44,907 nt of DNA. Source: Flavobacteriales bacterium UBA1993 (GTDB taxonomy: Bacteria; Bacteroidota; Bacteroidia; Flavobacteriales_G; Salibacteraceae). Numbering within the stretch: position 1 is the first letter of the stretch; the number at the start of each line of letters is the position of its first letter. Of this stretch, positions 18,523 to 25,641 are shown in pieces. The stretch covers positions 1 through 44,907 of the forward strand of contig DDCZ01000028.1 in assembly GCA_002336485.1 (NCBI GenBank), read 5' to 3'. The notes beneath the pieces were generated by a model that worked only from the letters and a program-made list of their open reading frames with translations, was not told the origin of the DNA and ran no database searches. The position numbers and the translations under genes were made by a program.

Positions 18523-21356
18523 AGCTTCATAAACTGTTTCACAACCTTAGATCCTTCCGTATCAACCTCCAATAGATATGGCCCAGAAGACAAATCTGAC
18601 AAATCCACGATTACGCTGTAATCTGCACTTGTTCCCTTTCCAACAATAGCACCAGAAATGTCGGTTATAACCCAGGAATTAATCCCAAGAGAAGATTGAA
18701 GCCGAATCGAGTTCTCCGCAGGATTTGGAAATAACTTCACATACTCTAGACCAACAGTTTCAGTGGACAAAGAGCCAATGTCCATTCCTTTTGAAAACCA
18801 TTCGCATCCATTAGAATCAATGATCGATCCGACATAAAATCCCGCAGACGCAACCTCAAAAACAGAATCTATCGCATTTTCGATCCGTGCATTATTTCGA
18901 TACCATCGATACGATTCTATTCCTACCGAATCTGCAAACAGCTGAAGTTGATCTCCGGATTGGAGATGTAGGTCTGGGTTCTCTTGTTCTGAGTGAAAAG
19001 TAATCTCTAGCGAATCAGAGGAAATCGAACATCCGTATTCGTTCGTGACAAGGCACCAATACACACCAGCGGTATCGATAGTTGTGCTGAATGTATGTGC
19101 TGCATTGTTCCATTCATAACTTCCATAATTGTCTTCAATTGTTATCTCCAATTCATCTGAAAGGCAAGCAGGAAGCGCCGCACTCGGTTCAATTATTGGC
19201 TTAATCGGAATGGGTCTTTCAAACACGCTCAGTGTGTCTGTATAATCTGAACAGCCCAGGTCATTTGTTACTAAGGCGTGGTGCAATCCCGAGCTAGAAA
19301 CTTGAATCGACGATGAAGCCTGCCCTGTGTTCCATAAAACTGAAGTTCCAAGCGCATCCACGCTCAGTAGGAGTTCATCACCTTCACAAAACTCATTGCT
19401 CAAGGTGCCAATTGTTTTTTTCGGCGAATGAAAATGTAGGGCATTCATGGCGTCGGCTTTTCCAAATCCCCATCGATCGTTTGGAACACTTCCAGTTAAT
19501 CCATCTTCCAAAGCGCCGCTGGTTAAAGCCGTCTTAAAATCAAGCCAATTGGCATCTGGACACAGCTCAAAAAACAAAGCAGCCATGCCAGCAACCACGG
19601 GCGAGGCGCTGCTTGTACCACCCGCACGATTGTGTAAACCACCGACCCCTACTCTATTTCTCTGATTAACATTGGCGAGCTGCGCCTCTATTTGAAATCC
19701 AGCTCCAGCGGTTATTGTGAGTTCGCCGGGAGCGGCAACCTCTGGCTTTCGATCCCCAAGTCTGTTTGGGCCAGCACTGCTTGAAGCTGCTATCGCACCT
19801 GGAGTTAATGTACTAAACTCAACCTCCAATTCGTCTACGTCTATGTATTCGTTCCTATTGGTATAATTTCCGACAGTGATGACCTTATCTGAACATGCCC
19901 AATTGCTAACAATTTGCTGTTTCGAATCGGGTAGTTTGTAATTCGCTATCGCAGGAAATTCACTGCTCGATGGGAGACCTTCCGAGACCATATCATAAAG
20001 ATTCATGATACCGGATGATGTCGACCAAACATCTAATCTCCCGCTTCCAGTAATTGACAGTCTGTACTTGTATTGAATAGAGTCTATGTGACTGATATAA
20101 ACCTGCAACATTCCACGTCCATTCGCGGTGTCGGCCCATGTTTGGACCTTAGCGAGGTAATTTCCAGCTAAGGAGAAAAGTGAGTCGGTCTCATTCACAT
20201 ACAATCGGTTTTGAATACTATCAAAGCTCGTCGTTCCTCTGTAAAGCACATTCGGGGTTACTTTATCCGCACCGATCGCAAATATTATCGACTCAAAGTC
20301 ATTAACGTCTCCATACAATTCATAAAATATAATTCCATTGCCGATGCTTGCGCTTGCCGATGTTTCGAACCAAGTGAAGTTCGTGTCTGATCCAGCTTCA
20401 TATCCAAGATGATAGGCATTTTCCTCCCCAGAATTTCCAGCGGCACAGACCATAGCGCGGCTAGAATTTTGAGAAATTAAATCGGCTATTTCTGAACTTG
20501 GCAAGTCTAGCCCGTCATGCGACCCATTGTATGCGCCAATTGAGGCGTTGATAACACATGGTCGGTCCAGCGAGTCAGCAATCGATAATATGAAATCGAC
20601 CGCATCGGCGACCGTCGCTGTCCAGCTGAATGAATTAAAATTGGAACTAACAACGACTATTTCTGATTCCGGGGCACAGCCTGTGTATTGTTCAAAAGAG
20701 TTTCCATTTCCAACAGCTATTCCTGTGGTGTTCGTTCCATGACCATAGAATAATGCCTGATCGACATGCGGACAATTATTCTGATTGATATCGGCGCTGT
20801 CATAAACTTGACCATAGCCATACTGCGGTGTGCGTTGAGCGCTATAACCCATGGTTTGATCCCATAATTCAATAACCCGCGTATTTCCGTTCGCATCCAA
20901 AAAATCAGGGTGCTCAAGGTCAAGTCCAGCATCAATCACACCTACCAACACTCCCGATCCCTTGAGCTCCGAAATCAAACCCGCAGTACCGTTGTGTACT
21001 CGGTCAATTCGCGTGCTCGCTCTACTTTCATTTAATAGCGCCCTGCCCTGACCTAGCTCAAGGTGCACCGATATGACTTCATCGCGATCATTGAGAAGCA
21101 GGATTGATTCTTTTGGAAGAGATACAGAGGCATGAGTTCCATTGTATCGTTTAAAATGCCCTCCAAGCTCCGTCGTGAGAGATTCAAGCTGCCCGCGATC
21201 GCCTTTCAGGTATAGATGCAACATCTCGCCCGCTGGGATTTGATCTGCATAGTGCTTAAAAGACAACGGAACTTTTGAAACACCCGACCTCTGGGCCACC
21301 CCTTCTAAACTGCAGAGAGCGACTAACAAACACGATATGTATATCAGGCGTAACAT
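18519..21356 (-). CDS. Secreted S8 serine peptidase with large insertion and T9SS domain
   Basis: This 945-residue protein starts at ATG 21356, overlapping the HsdR_N-like gene by 13 bases. A signal peptide ends near LEGVAQ. The triad is Asp142 in VIDAGLD, His206 in GHGTNTTG (the second His of the usual HGTH is Asn here), and Ser582 in GGTSSASP. The oxyanion Asn308 lies in AAGNSG, so about 275 residues separate it from the nucleophile. That is far more than in plain subtilisins and indicates an inserted beta-rich domain (about 325-485: FTWFETSASASIG, RLSITGSGRLDVW). Ig-like modules follow the catalytic domain, and the C-terminus (KLFPNPAENSIRLQ ... LLEVDTEG) is a type A T9SS sorting domain. 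An extracellular protease coupled to the next gene is expected. Confidence 0.9.
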   Translation of the reverse strand: MLRLIYISCLLVALCSLEGVAQRSGVSKVPLSFKHYADQIPAGEMLHLYLKGDRGQLESLTTELGGHFKRYNGTHASVSLPKESILLLNDRDEVISVHLELGQGRALLNESRASTRIDRVHNGTAGLISELKGSGVLVGVIDAGLDLEHPDFLDANGNTRVIELWDQTMGYSAQRTPQYGYGQVYDSADINQNNCPHVDQALFYGHGTNTTGIAVGNGNSFEQYTGCAPESEIVVVSSNFNSFSWTATVADAVDFILSIADSLDRPCVINASIGAYNGSHDGLDLPSSEIADLISQNSSRAMVCAAGNSGEENAYHLGYEAGSDTNFTWFETSASASIGNGIIFYELYGDVNDFESIIFAIGADKVTPNVLYRGTTSFDSIQNRLYVNETDSLFSLAGNYLAKVQTWADTANGRGMLQVYISHIDSIQYKYRLSITGSGRLDVWSTSSGIMNLYDMVSEGLPSSSEFPAIANYKLPDSKQQIVSNWACSDKVITVGNYTNRNEYIDVDELEVEFSTLTPGAIAASSSAGPNRLGDRKPEVAAPGELTITAGAGFQIEAQLANVNQRNRVGVGGLHNRAGGTSSASPVVAGMAALFFELCPDANWLDFKTALTSGALEDGLTGSVPNDRWGFGKADAMNALHFHSPKKTIGTLSNEFCEGDELLLSVDALGTSVLWNTGQASSSIQVSSSGLHHALVTNDLGCSDYTDTLSVFERPIPIKPIIEPSAALPACLSDELEITIEDNYGSYEWNNAAHTFSTTIDTAGVYWCLVTNEYGCSISSDSLEITFHSEQENPDLHLQSGDQLQLFADSVGIESYRWYRNNARIENAIDSVFEVASAGFYVGSIIDSNGCEWFSKGMDIGSLSTETVGLEYVKLFPNPAENSIRLQSSLGINSWVITDISGAIVGKGTSADYSVIVDLSDLSSGPYLLEVDTEGSKVVKQFMKL

Positions 21357-21805
21357 GGTAAATCCTTTACTAAGACGAAATTCTTCAATTCAGGTTGAAA
21401 CTCGAAATAAATATGCTCCAGTCCATTGGTAATTCCAATGTACATTGGATTCAAAACAGAGGCATAGGTAACAACTTGATGCAATACATCAGGCCCTAGC
21501 GGCACCTCTGTTGACTTGCATTCAACAATTAGCCAAGGTCGATTGTTCAAGCCCATCACTACAATGTCTGGCCGCTTATTCAAAGTTCCATACTTAATCT
21601 GTGACTCAATTAGCAAGAGCGACTCCGGCACCGCATACGCACGAACCAAGTGGCCGACGTAATGCTGACGAACCCACTCTTCAGGGGTAAGAAGAATAAA
21701 TTTTTTACGAAATCGGTCGAAGATTTGAATCTGCTCGGATGCACTTCTAACTTTGGCCTCCATCGGGGGCAAATTGAGAGGTGGAAATTTTGAGCGATCT
21801 ATCAA
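21344..21805 (-). CDS. Stand-alone HsdR N-terminal-like PD-(D/E)XK protein
   Basis: The product has 153 residues from TTG 21805. That start is preferred over ATG 21763 because the conserved family opening 'LNLP' lies between them. 'LTPEEWVRQHYVGHL' and the nuclease core P79-D80 (RPDIVV), E95-C96-K97 (VECKS), then Q110-xxx-Y114 match the type I restriction HsdR N-terminal domain and its QxxxY motif. No helicase domain, HsdM or HsdS is nearby, so it is not a restriction system. In Bacteroidota this protein is commonly encoded beside holA, as here (divergent, 19 bases between starts), suggesting a DNA replication or repair role, which is inference. It also overlaps the S8 protease gene by 13 bases. 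Confidence 0.85.
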   Translation of the reverse strand: MIDRSKFPPLNLPPMEAKVRSASEQIQIFDRFRKKFILLTPEEWVRQHYVGHLVRAYAVPESLLLIESQIKYGTLNKRPDIVVMGLNNRPWLIVECKSTEVPLGPDVLHQVVTYASVLNPMYIGITNGLEHIYFEFQPELKNFVLVKDLPCYA

Positions 21806-21824
21806 TACCGATGATTAATTCAGT

Positions 21825-22844
21825 ATGGCGAATTTAAAGCAGTATACAGACATAATACAGTCTTTGAAAAAAGATATATACAGCCCCATTTACTTGCTGC
21901 ATGGGGAAGAGCCATATTATATTGACAAGATTAGCAAGTACATCGAAGAACATGCGCTTCAGGAACATGAGCGCGACTTCAACCTTAATGTTTTTTACGG
22001 TCGCGATCTCAACAAGGATCTCTTGCTTGAAACGCTTAGACGTTTCCCCATGATGTCGACTAGGCAGGTGGTCATAATTCGTGAAGCTCAAGACTATGGA
22101 GGTCGATGGGCTGATCTAGAATCATACTTCCTTAAACCAATGGAGTCGACCGTTTTGGTTATAGACATGAAGTATAAGTCTGCCGATGCAAAAACCAAGT
22201 GGTACAAAGCTATCCTCTCAAAGGGTGTGGTACTTGCTTCAAAAAAACATTACGATAATGAGTTGCCCGAGGTTATTACCGGGTTTGTGAAACAGATGAA
22301 ATATCGAATCAATCCGAATGCGGCGCATATGATGGCGGAGTATCTCGGAAACGATTTGGAGAAAATTGAAATGGAATTGTCAAAGTTGACAATCACCGTG
22401 CCCTTGTCAAAGGAAATTTCCACAGATGATGTGCACCGACTTATCGGCATCAGCAAGGAATACAACGTTTTTGAATACATCAATGCGCTCAGCGCTCGCG
22501 ACGCATTGAAAAGTTACAAGATTGCTCAGTTTTTGGGACGGAACGAAAAGAACAATCCTTTCCTGTTAATCATCAACAACCTGTTTGCACACTTCAGCAA
22601 GGTGATGATGTATCAAAGTTTAAAGTCGAAAGACCCAAATACGGTGGCCCGTGAATTGGGATTACGCAGCCCATATGCGGTTAAGGCTATTTCTGCAACG
22701 AGCACTAGATTCACCCAACGACAGGTTGCGCTCATCATTCATTTGCTTCGTGAATTTGACGGAAGGTTTAAGGGCGTGAACACCTCTTACAGTGAAACTT
22801 CAGAGGACATGCTGAAGGAGATTACTTATCGTATTCTCAACTAG
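21825..22844 (+). CDS. holA: DNA polymerase III subunit delta
   Basis: This 339-residue protein starts at ATG 21825. The N-terminus (SPIYLLHGEEPYYIDKISKYIEE) is the DNA polymerase III delta signature, and 'MSTRQVVIIREAQDYGG', 'ATLVI-D'-type strands and the helical C-terminal domain (AHFSKVMMYQSL, LGLRSPYAVKAI) follow the family order. Delta opens the beta sliding clamp as part of the clamp loader with gamma/tau and delta'. Length is normal for the family. It is divergent from the HsdR_N-like gene and convergent with rsmG, whose stop interlocks with this one in a CTAG (22841-22844). Confidence 0.93.
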   Translation: MANLKQYTDIIQSLKKDIYSPIYLLHGEEPYYIDKISKYIEEHALQEHERDFNLNVFYGRDLNKDLLLETLRRFPMMSTRQVVIIREAQDYGGRWADLESYFLKPMESTVLVIDMKYKSADAKTKWYKAILSKGVVLASKKHYDNELPEVITGFVKQMKYRINPNAAHMMAEYLGNDLEKIEMELSKLTITVPLSKEISTDDVHRLIGISKEYNVFEYINALSARDALKSYKIAQFLGRNEKNNPFLLIINNLFAHFSKVMMYQSLKSKDPNTVARELGLRSPYAVKAISATSTRFTQRQVALIIHLLREFDGRFKGVNTSYSETSEDMLKEITYRILN

Positions 22845-23476
22845 CGCGCAATATCAAGCCAAACAATTTTCTTGGTTTCAAAAAATGGATCATCAAACCA
22901 ATCATCCAGATACCAATAGCGGTAATTGCAACCAATTAGATCTAATTCTTGCTGATAATCGCCTCCTTTAATATAGATTAGACCGTTTGGAAGCTCCCCT
23001 TTGTTACCCTTCTTAATTTTCCCCTTCAACCATTCGTGCATCATCGGCAATGGTTTCACTGCTCGACTCACAACAAAGTCAAAAGAGCCTTTCACCTCTT
23101 CCATCCTCTTATTTACGGCGGTCACGTTTTCAAGATCCAAAGACTCGAGCATATGATTGACAGCCTTTATTTTCTTTCCAACTGAATCGATTAGGGTAAA
23201 CTCCGTTTCTGGAAACAGAATTGCCAATGGCAACCCTGGCAGTCCGCCTCCGGTGCCTACATCAGCTACCTTCATTCCCTTTTGGAAGTCGGCCATTTTA
23301 GCCACGCTTAAAGAATGGAGAATATGTCGCGTCCAGATATGCTCCGCGTCTTTTCTGGAAATTAGGTTTATCTGATCGTTCGTATCGAGAAATACAGCGA
23401 CCAATGTTTCAAGGCGTTCGTATTTGTCGAGGGTGAGATCAGGAAAGTGCGCCTTAATAATGTCTATCCCTTCCAC
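22841..23476 (-). CDS. rsmG: 16S rRNA (guanine(527)-N(7))-methyltransferase
   Basis: This 211-residue protein starts at GTG 23476, sharing one base with the stop of the sigma factor gene (TAGTG). The SAM-binding core is VADVGTGGGLPGLPLAI, followed by FTLIDSVGKKIKAV and the motif FDFVVSRAVKPL; the N-terminal 'LISRKDAEHIWTRHILHSL' is characteristic of RsmG/GidB. It methylates N7 of G527 in 16S rRNA; loss in other bacteria gives low-level streptomycin resistance. It is last of a tight minus-strand run that also encodes an ECF sigma factor, a GT2 enzyme and a small membrane protein, and is tail-to-tail with holA. Confidence 0.94.
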   Translation of the reverse strand: MEGIDIIKAHFPDLTLDKYERLETLVAVFLDTNDQINLISRKDAEHIWTRHILHSLSVAKMADFQKGMKVADVGTGGGLPGLPLAILFPETEFTLIDSVGKKIKAVNHMLESLDLENVTAVNKRMEEVKGSFDFVVSRAVKPLPMMHEWLKGKIKKGNKGELPNGLIYIKGGDYQQELDLIGCNYRYWYLDDWFDDPFFETKKIVWLDIAR

Positions 23477-24081
23477 TAAATGCGGTTTACGCTGTGTTTT
23501 AAAATTTCAAACATGAGTTCTCTTGCTCGAAAAAGCTGTGCCTTTACGGTACCTAACGGAAGCTCTAGGCGAACAGCTATCTCCTCATAGCTCAGTTCTT
23601 CGAAGTATCTCAATTCAACTAGCAAGCGATATTTTGGCTTGAGCTGCTCAACAATTCTGTGCATTTCATCAATGCGTTGTTCTTTCATTAAAGCTTCTTC
23701 GGGGTTAAGTCCTTTGGCTTTAATATCTAATGTACTATCATCCGCATCATCATCTGAATATCCCGTATCGATGGAGATCATTTGTGATTTTTTCTTTTTC
23801 CTTAAAAAGTCGATGCAATTGTTCGACGCAATTTTAAAGAGCCAAGTGCTAAAGGCATAGTCCGGGCGATATTGCCCAAGTCTTTTAAACGCTTTACCAA
23901 AAGCCTCGATCGTCAAATCTTCCGCATCGTCTTTGTTGGAAACCATCTTTACCATCATGAAATAGATGCTCTCCCGATACACTGCCATCAGCTCAGTATA
24001 CGCCCTTTCGCTTCCTCCAAGCGCCTTTTCAACAAGGTCAAGGTCGCGCCGCGCGCTGTCGCTTATGTTTTTCTCGTCCAT
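23476..24081 (-). CDS. ECF-type RNA polymerase sigma factor
   Basis: This 201-residue protein starts at ATG 24081. Sigma region 2 is visible at about 25-95 (AYTELMAVYRESIYFMMVKMV, DAEDLTIEAFGKAFKRL, FSTWLFKIASNNCIDFLRKKK), then an acidic linker (YSDDDADDS), then region 4 at about 140-195 (LPLGTVKAQLFRARELM; RYFEELSYEEIAVRLE). This is the extracytoplasmic-function arrangement, with no region 3. The gene overlaps the GT2 stop by 19 bases and touches rsmG, so it is transcribed with both. No anti-sigma factor gene is adjacent, so how it is held inactive, if at all, is not evident. Its regulon is unknown. Confidence 0.92.
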   Translation of the reverse strand: MDEKNISDSARRDLDLVEKALGGSERAYTELMAVYRESIYFMMVKMVSNKDDAEDLTIEAFGKAFKRLGQYRPDYAFSTWLFKIASNNCIDFLRKKKKSQMISIDTGYSDDDADDSTLDIKAKGLNPEEALMKEQRIDEMHRIVEQLKPKYRLLVELRYFEELSYEEIAVRLELPLGTVKAQLFRARELMFEILKHSVNRI

Positions 24082-25169
24082 TCCGTAGGTTGGCCAAATT
24101 GGCTAGCGATCGAAAATAGTGGATTCAGTAGAGACAGGATTGGCTCGAGGAAAAAATATATCCATACACGTGATTTCAGTCCTACTATCGTTTCAAATCG
24201 CCAGAGCGCAATTGCTTTCAAGATATAAACGAAAAGTGCCGTTGTCAATATGGCGATAAAAGCGTCTGGTGACATATACAGCAGAGAAAATGGTAAACCC
24301 AAAACGATGATCAGGTCTGACAGATCGAGCAGACCAAGCAGCAGAAGATGTACCGATTTATATCGGGTACCGGTTTGAAGGTGGCGCTGTTTCTGACCAA
24401 ACCAAGAAACCAACGAGTCTGGCGCCTTACTCATTGTAAGGGCCTCAGGCACGGCCATTGTCTTCGTACCATTTGGAATTGATTGAATAAAAAGATCATC
24501 GTCACCACTGGCTATCTCACTGTGACCAATAAACCCATCGACTTTCTCATACAAACTTTTGGTATATCCCATGGAACGACCAACCCCCATGTACGGCGCA
24601 CTGATCATAGCGGCCAACATATACCTCATGGCTATTCGCTCTGACTCCAAACGGTATAATTTATTCACGAGACCACTTTCGGTCTCAAACAATCCTGATC
24701 CTAGAACCAATTCGACCCCATTTGAAAATGCAGCTCCGAAAGGCATCAACCAACCATCGTTTTGCGGTCGGCAATCAGCATCTGAAAACACCAGATTATT
24801 ATGACTTGCCTTCTCAACACCAAATGCCAACGCCGCCTTCTTGCCATGATGATCAATAGGCAATACGCACACCACCAAGTTGGTATAGATTGACTCCATC
24901 TCCTGAAGGATTTTCTGTGACCTATCGTTGGTGTCATTCAAGACAACGACAACTTCGAATTCAGGATAATTCAGCTCCAAAAACAAGGGCAGATTTTTTA
25001 ATAAGTTTTCTGCTTCATTTTTGGCCGCTATGATTATTGAAATGGCGTTTAAGGTGTTTGTACCCTCTCGGAAAAACCCATCATTGCGATAAGTTACAAG
25101 CCTCATAACCAGTAATATAAAATACGAGATCTGAATAAAAAATACAACCGAAAAAACACCTATCCACAT
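24063..25169 (-). CDS. Membrane glycosyltransferase family 2
   Basis: This 368-residue protein starts at ATG 25169. One N-terminal membrane helix (about 3-23) precedes a GT-A catalytic domain with 'SIIIAAKNEAENL', the metal-binding D130-A-D132 in FSDADCRPQ, GDDDLF near 218 and QKQRHLQTG near 255, the QxxRW-like acceptor motif of processive or polyisoprenol-using GT2 enzymes. Two or three membrane helices close the protein (about 270-345). It would transfer sugar at the cytoplasmic membrane; donor and acceptor are unknown. The sigma factor start lies inside its 3' end (19-base overlap), and the small membrane protein gene ends 5 bases before it. Confidence 0.87.
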   Translation of the reverse strand: MWIGVFSVVFFIQISYFILLVMRLVTYRNDGFFREGTNTLNAISIIIAAKNEAENLLKNLPLFLELNYPEFEVVVVLNDTNDRSQKILQEMESIYTNLVVCVLPIDHHGKKAALAFGVEKASHNNLVFSDADCRPQNDGWLMPFGAAFSNGVELVLGSGLFETESGLVNKLYRLESERIAMRYMLAAMISAPYMGVGRSMGYTKSLYEKVDGFIGHSEIASGDDDLFIQSIPNGTKTMAVPEALTMSKAPDSLVSWFGQKQRHLQTGTRYKSVHLLLLGLLDLSDLIIVLGLPFSLLYMSPDAFIAILTTALFVYILKAIALWRFETIVGLKSRVWIYFFLEPILSLLNPLFSIASQFGQPTEWTRKT

Positions 25170-25174
25170 GTGGC

Positions 25175-25453
25175 TTATGCGAATAAGAAATAGTAGGCGA
25201 TAGCCGCCAACAGCGCGATGAGAATCAAAACATTACGATTCGATGTTGCGCTCTCTTTTCTATTCTGTTTTGACCTCCATTGATGGTTGAGTTGCGACCG
25301 GAAGCCCTCAGCCGAATGCCCTTCACTTTCGCTTTCCAACTCTCGTTTGATGGTCATTTTCCTCGCCTCCAAGTACTGCTTGGTTTCGTCAAAATGACGT
25401 GGGCGATATTGAAATCGCCTTGGCTGAGGTTGTTTAAATAAAAATCGAATCAT
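25175..25453 (-). CDS. Small basic membrane protein
   Basis: This 92-residue protein starts at ATG 25453. The first 75 residues are hydrophilic and strongly basic with conserved-looking 'RRFQYRPRHFDETKQYLEARK', and the C-terminal 17 residues (LILIALLAAIAYYFLF) form one membrane helix, so the body probably lies in the cytoplasm as a tail-anchored protein. Short proteins opening 'F.Y.PR.yD..k..l' are widespread in Bacteroidota and have no known role. It is first in the run leading to GT2, sigma factor and rsmG, behind a -7 box at 25459-25466. Confidence 0.68.
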   Translation of the reverse strand: MIRFLFKQPQPRRFQYRPRHFDETKQYLEARKMTIKRELESESEGHSAEGFRSQLNHQWRSKQNRKESATSNRNVLILIALLAAIAYYFLFA

Positions 25454-25458
25454 CCTAA

Positions 25459-25466
25459 CAAACGTA
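25459..25466 (-). promoter_or_regulatory. -7 box (TACGTTTG) upstream of the small membrane protein/GT2/sigma/rsmG run
   Basis: On the minus strand the sequence reads TACGTTTG, fitting TAnnTTTG, only 6 bases upstream of the ATG at 25453. A transcript starting about 7 bases after it would be leaderless, so either translation starts further in or the box is fortuitous. A TTTG lies 25 bases further upstream (25492-25495), which is more than the usual 19-20. Confidence is low. Confidence 0.25.
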
Positions 25467-25641
25467 CATGAAATAGATGGTTTTTAAAGACCAAAAAGGC
25501 TTCATTATCACGGATGCACCGGCTAGAATATTGCATTAACGAAGGGCTACACAAATGGCTTAAGCTTTGTAACAAGCGCATGATGATAAGTGCTAAGACA
25601 TTATTAATCGCGTTAAGATAACCACGGTACCTTCAGTTTTT

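Noticed and set aside
21344..21805. Type I restriction enzyme
   Set aside because: Only the N-terminal nuclease domain is present; there is no helicase part, HsdM or HsdS nearby, and this gene beside holA is a recognised Bacteroidota pattern.
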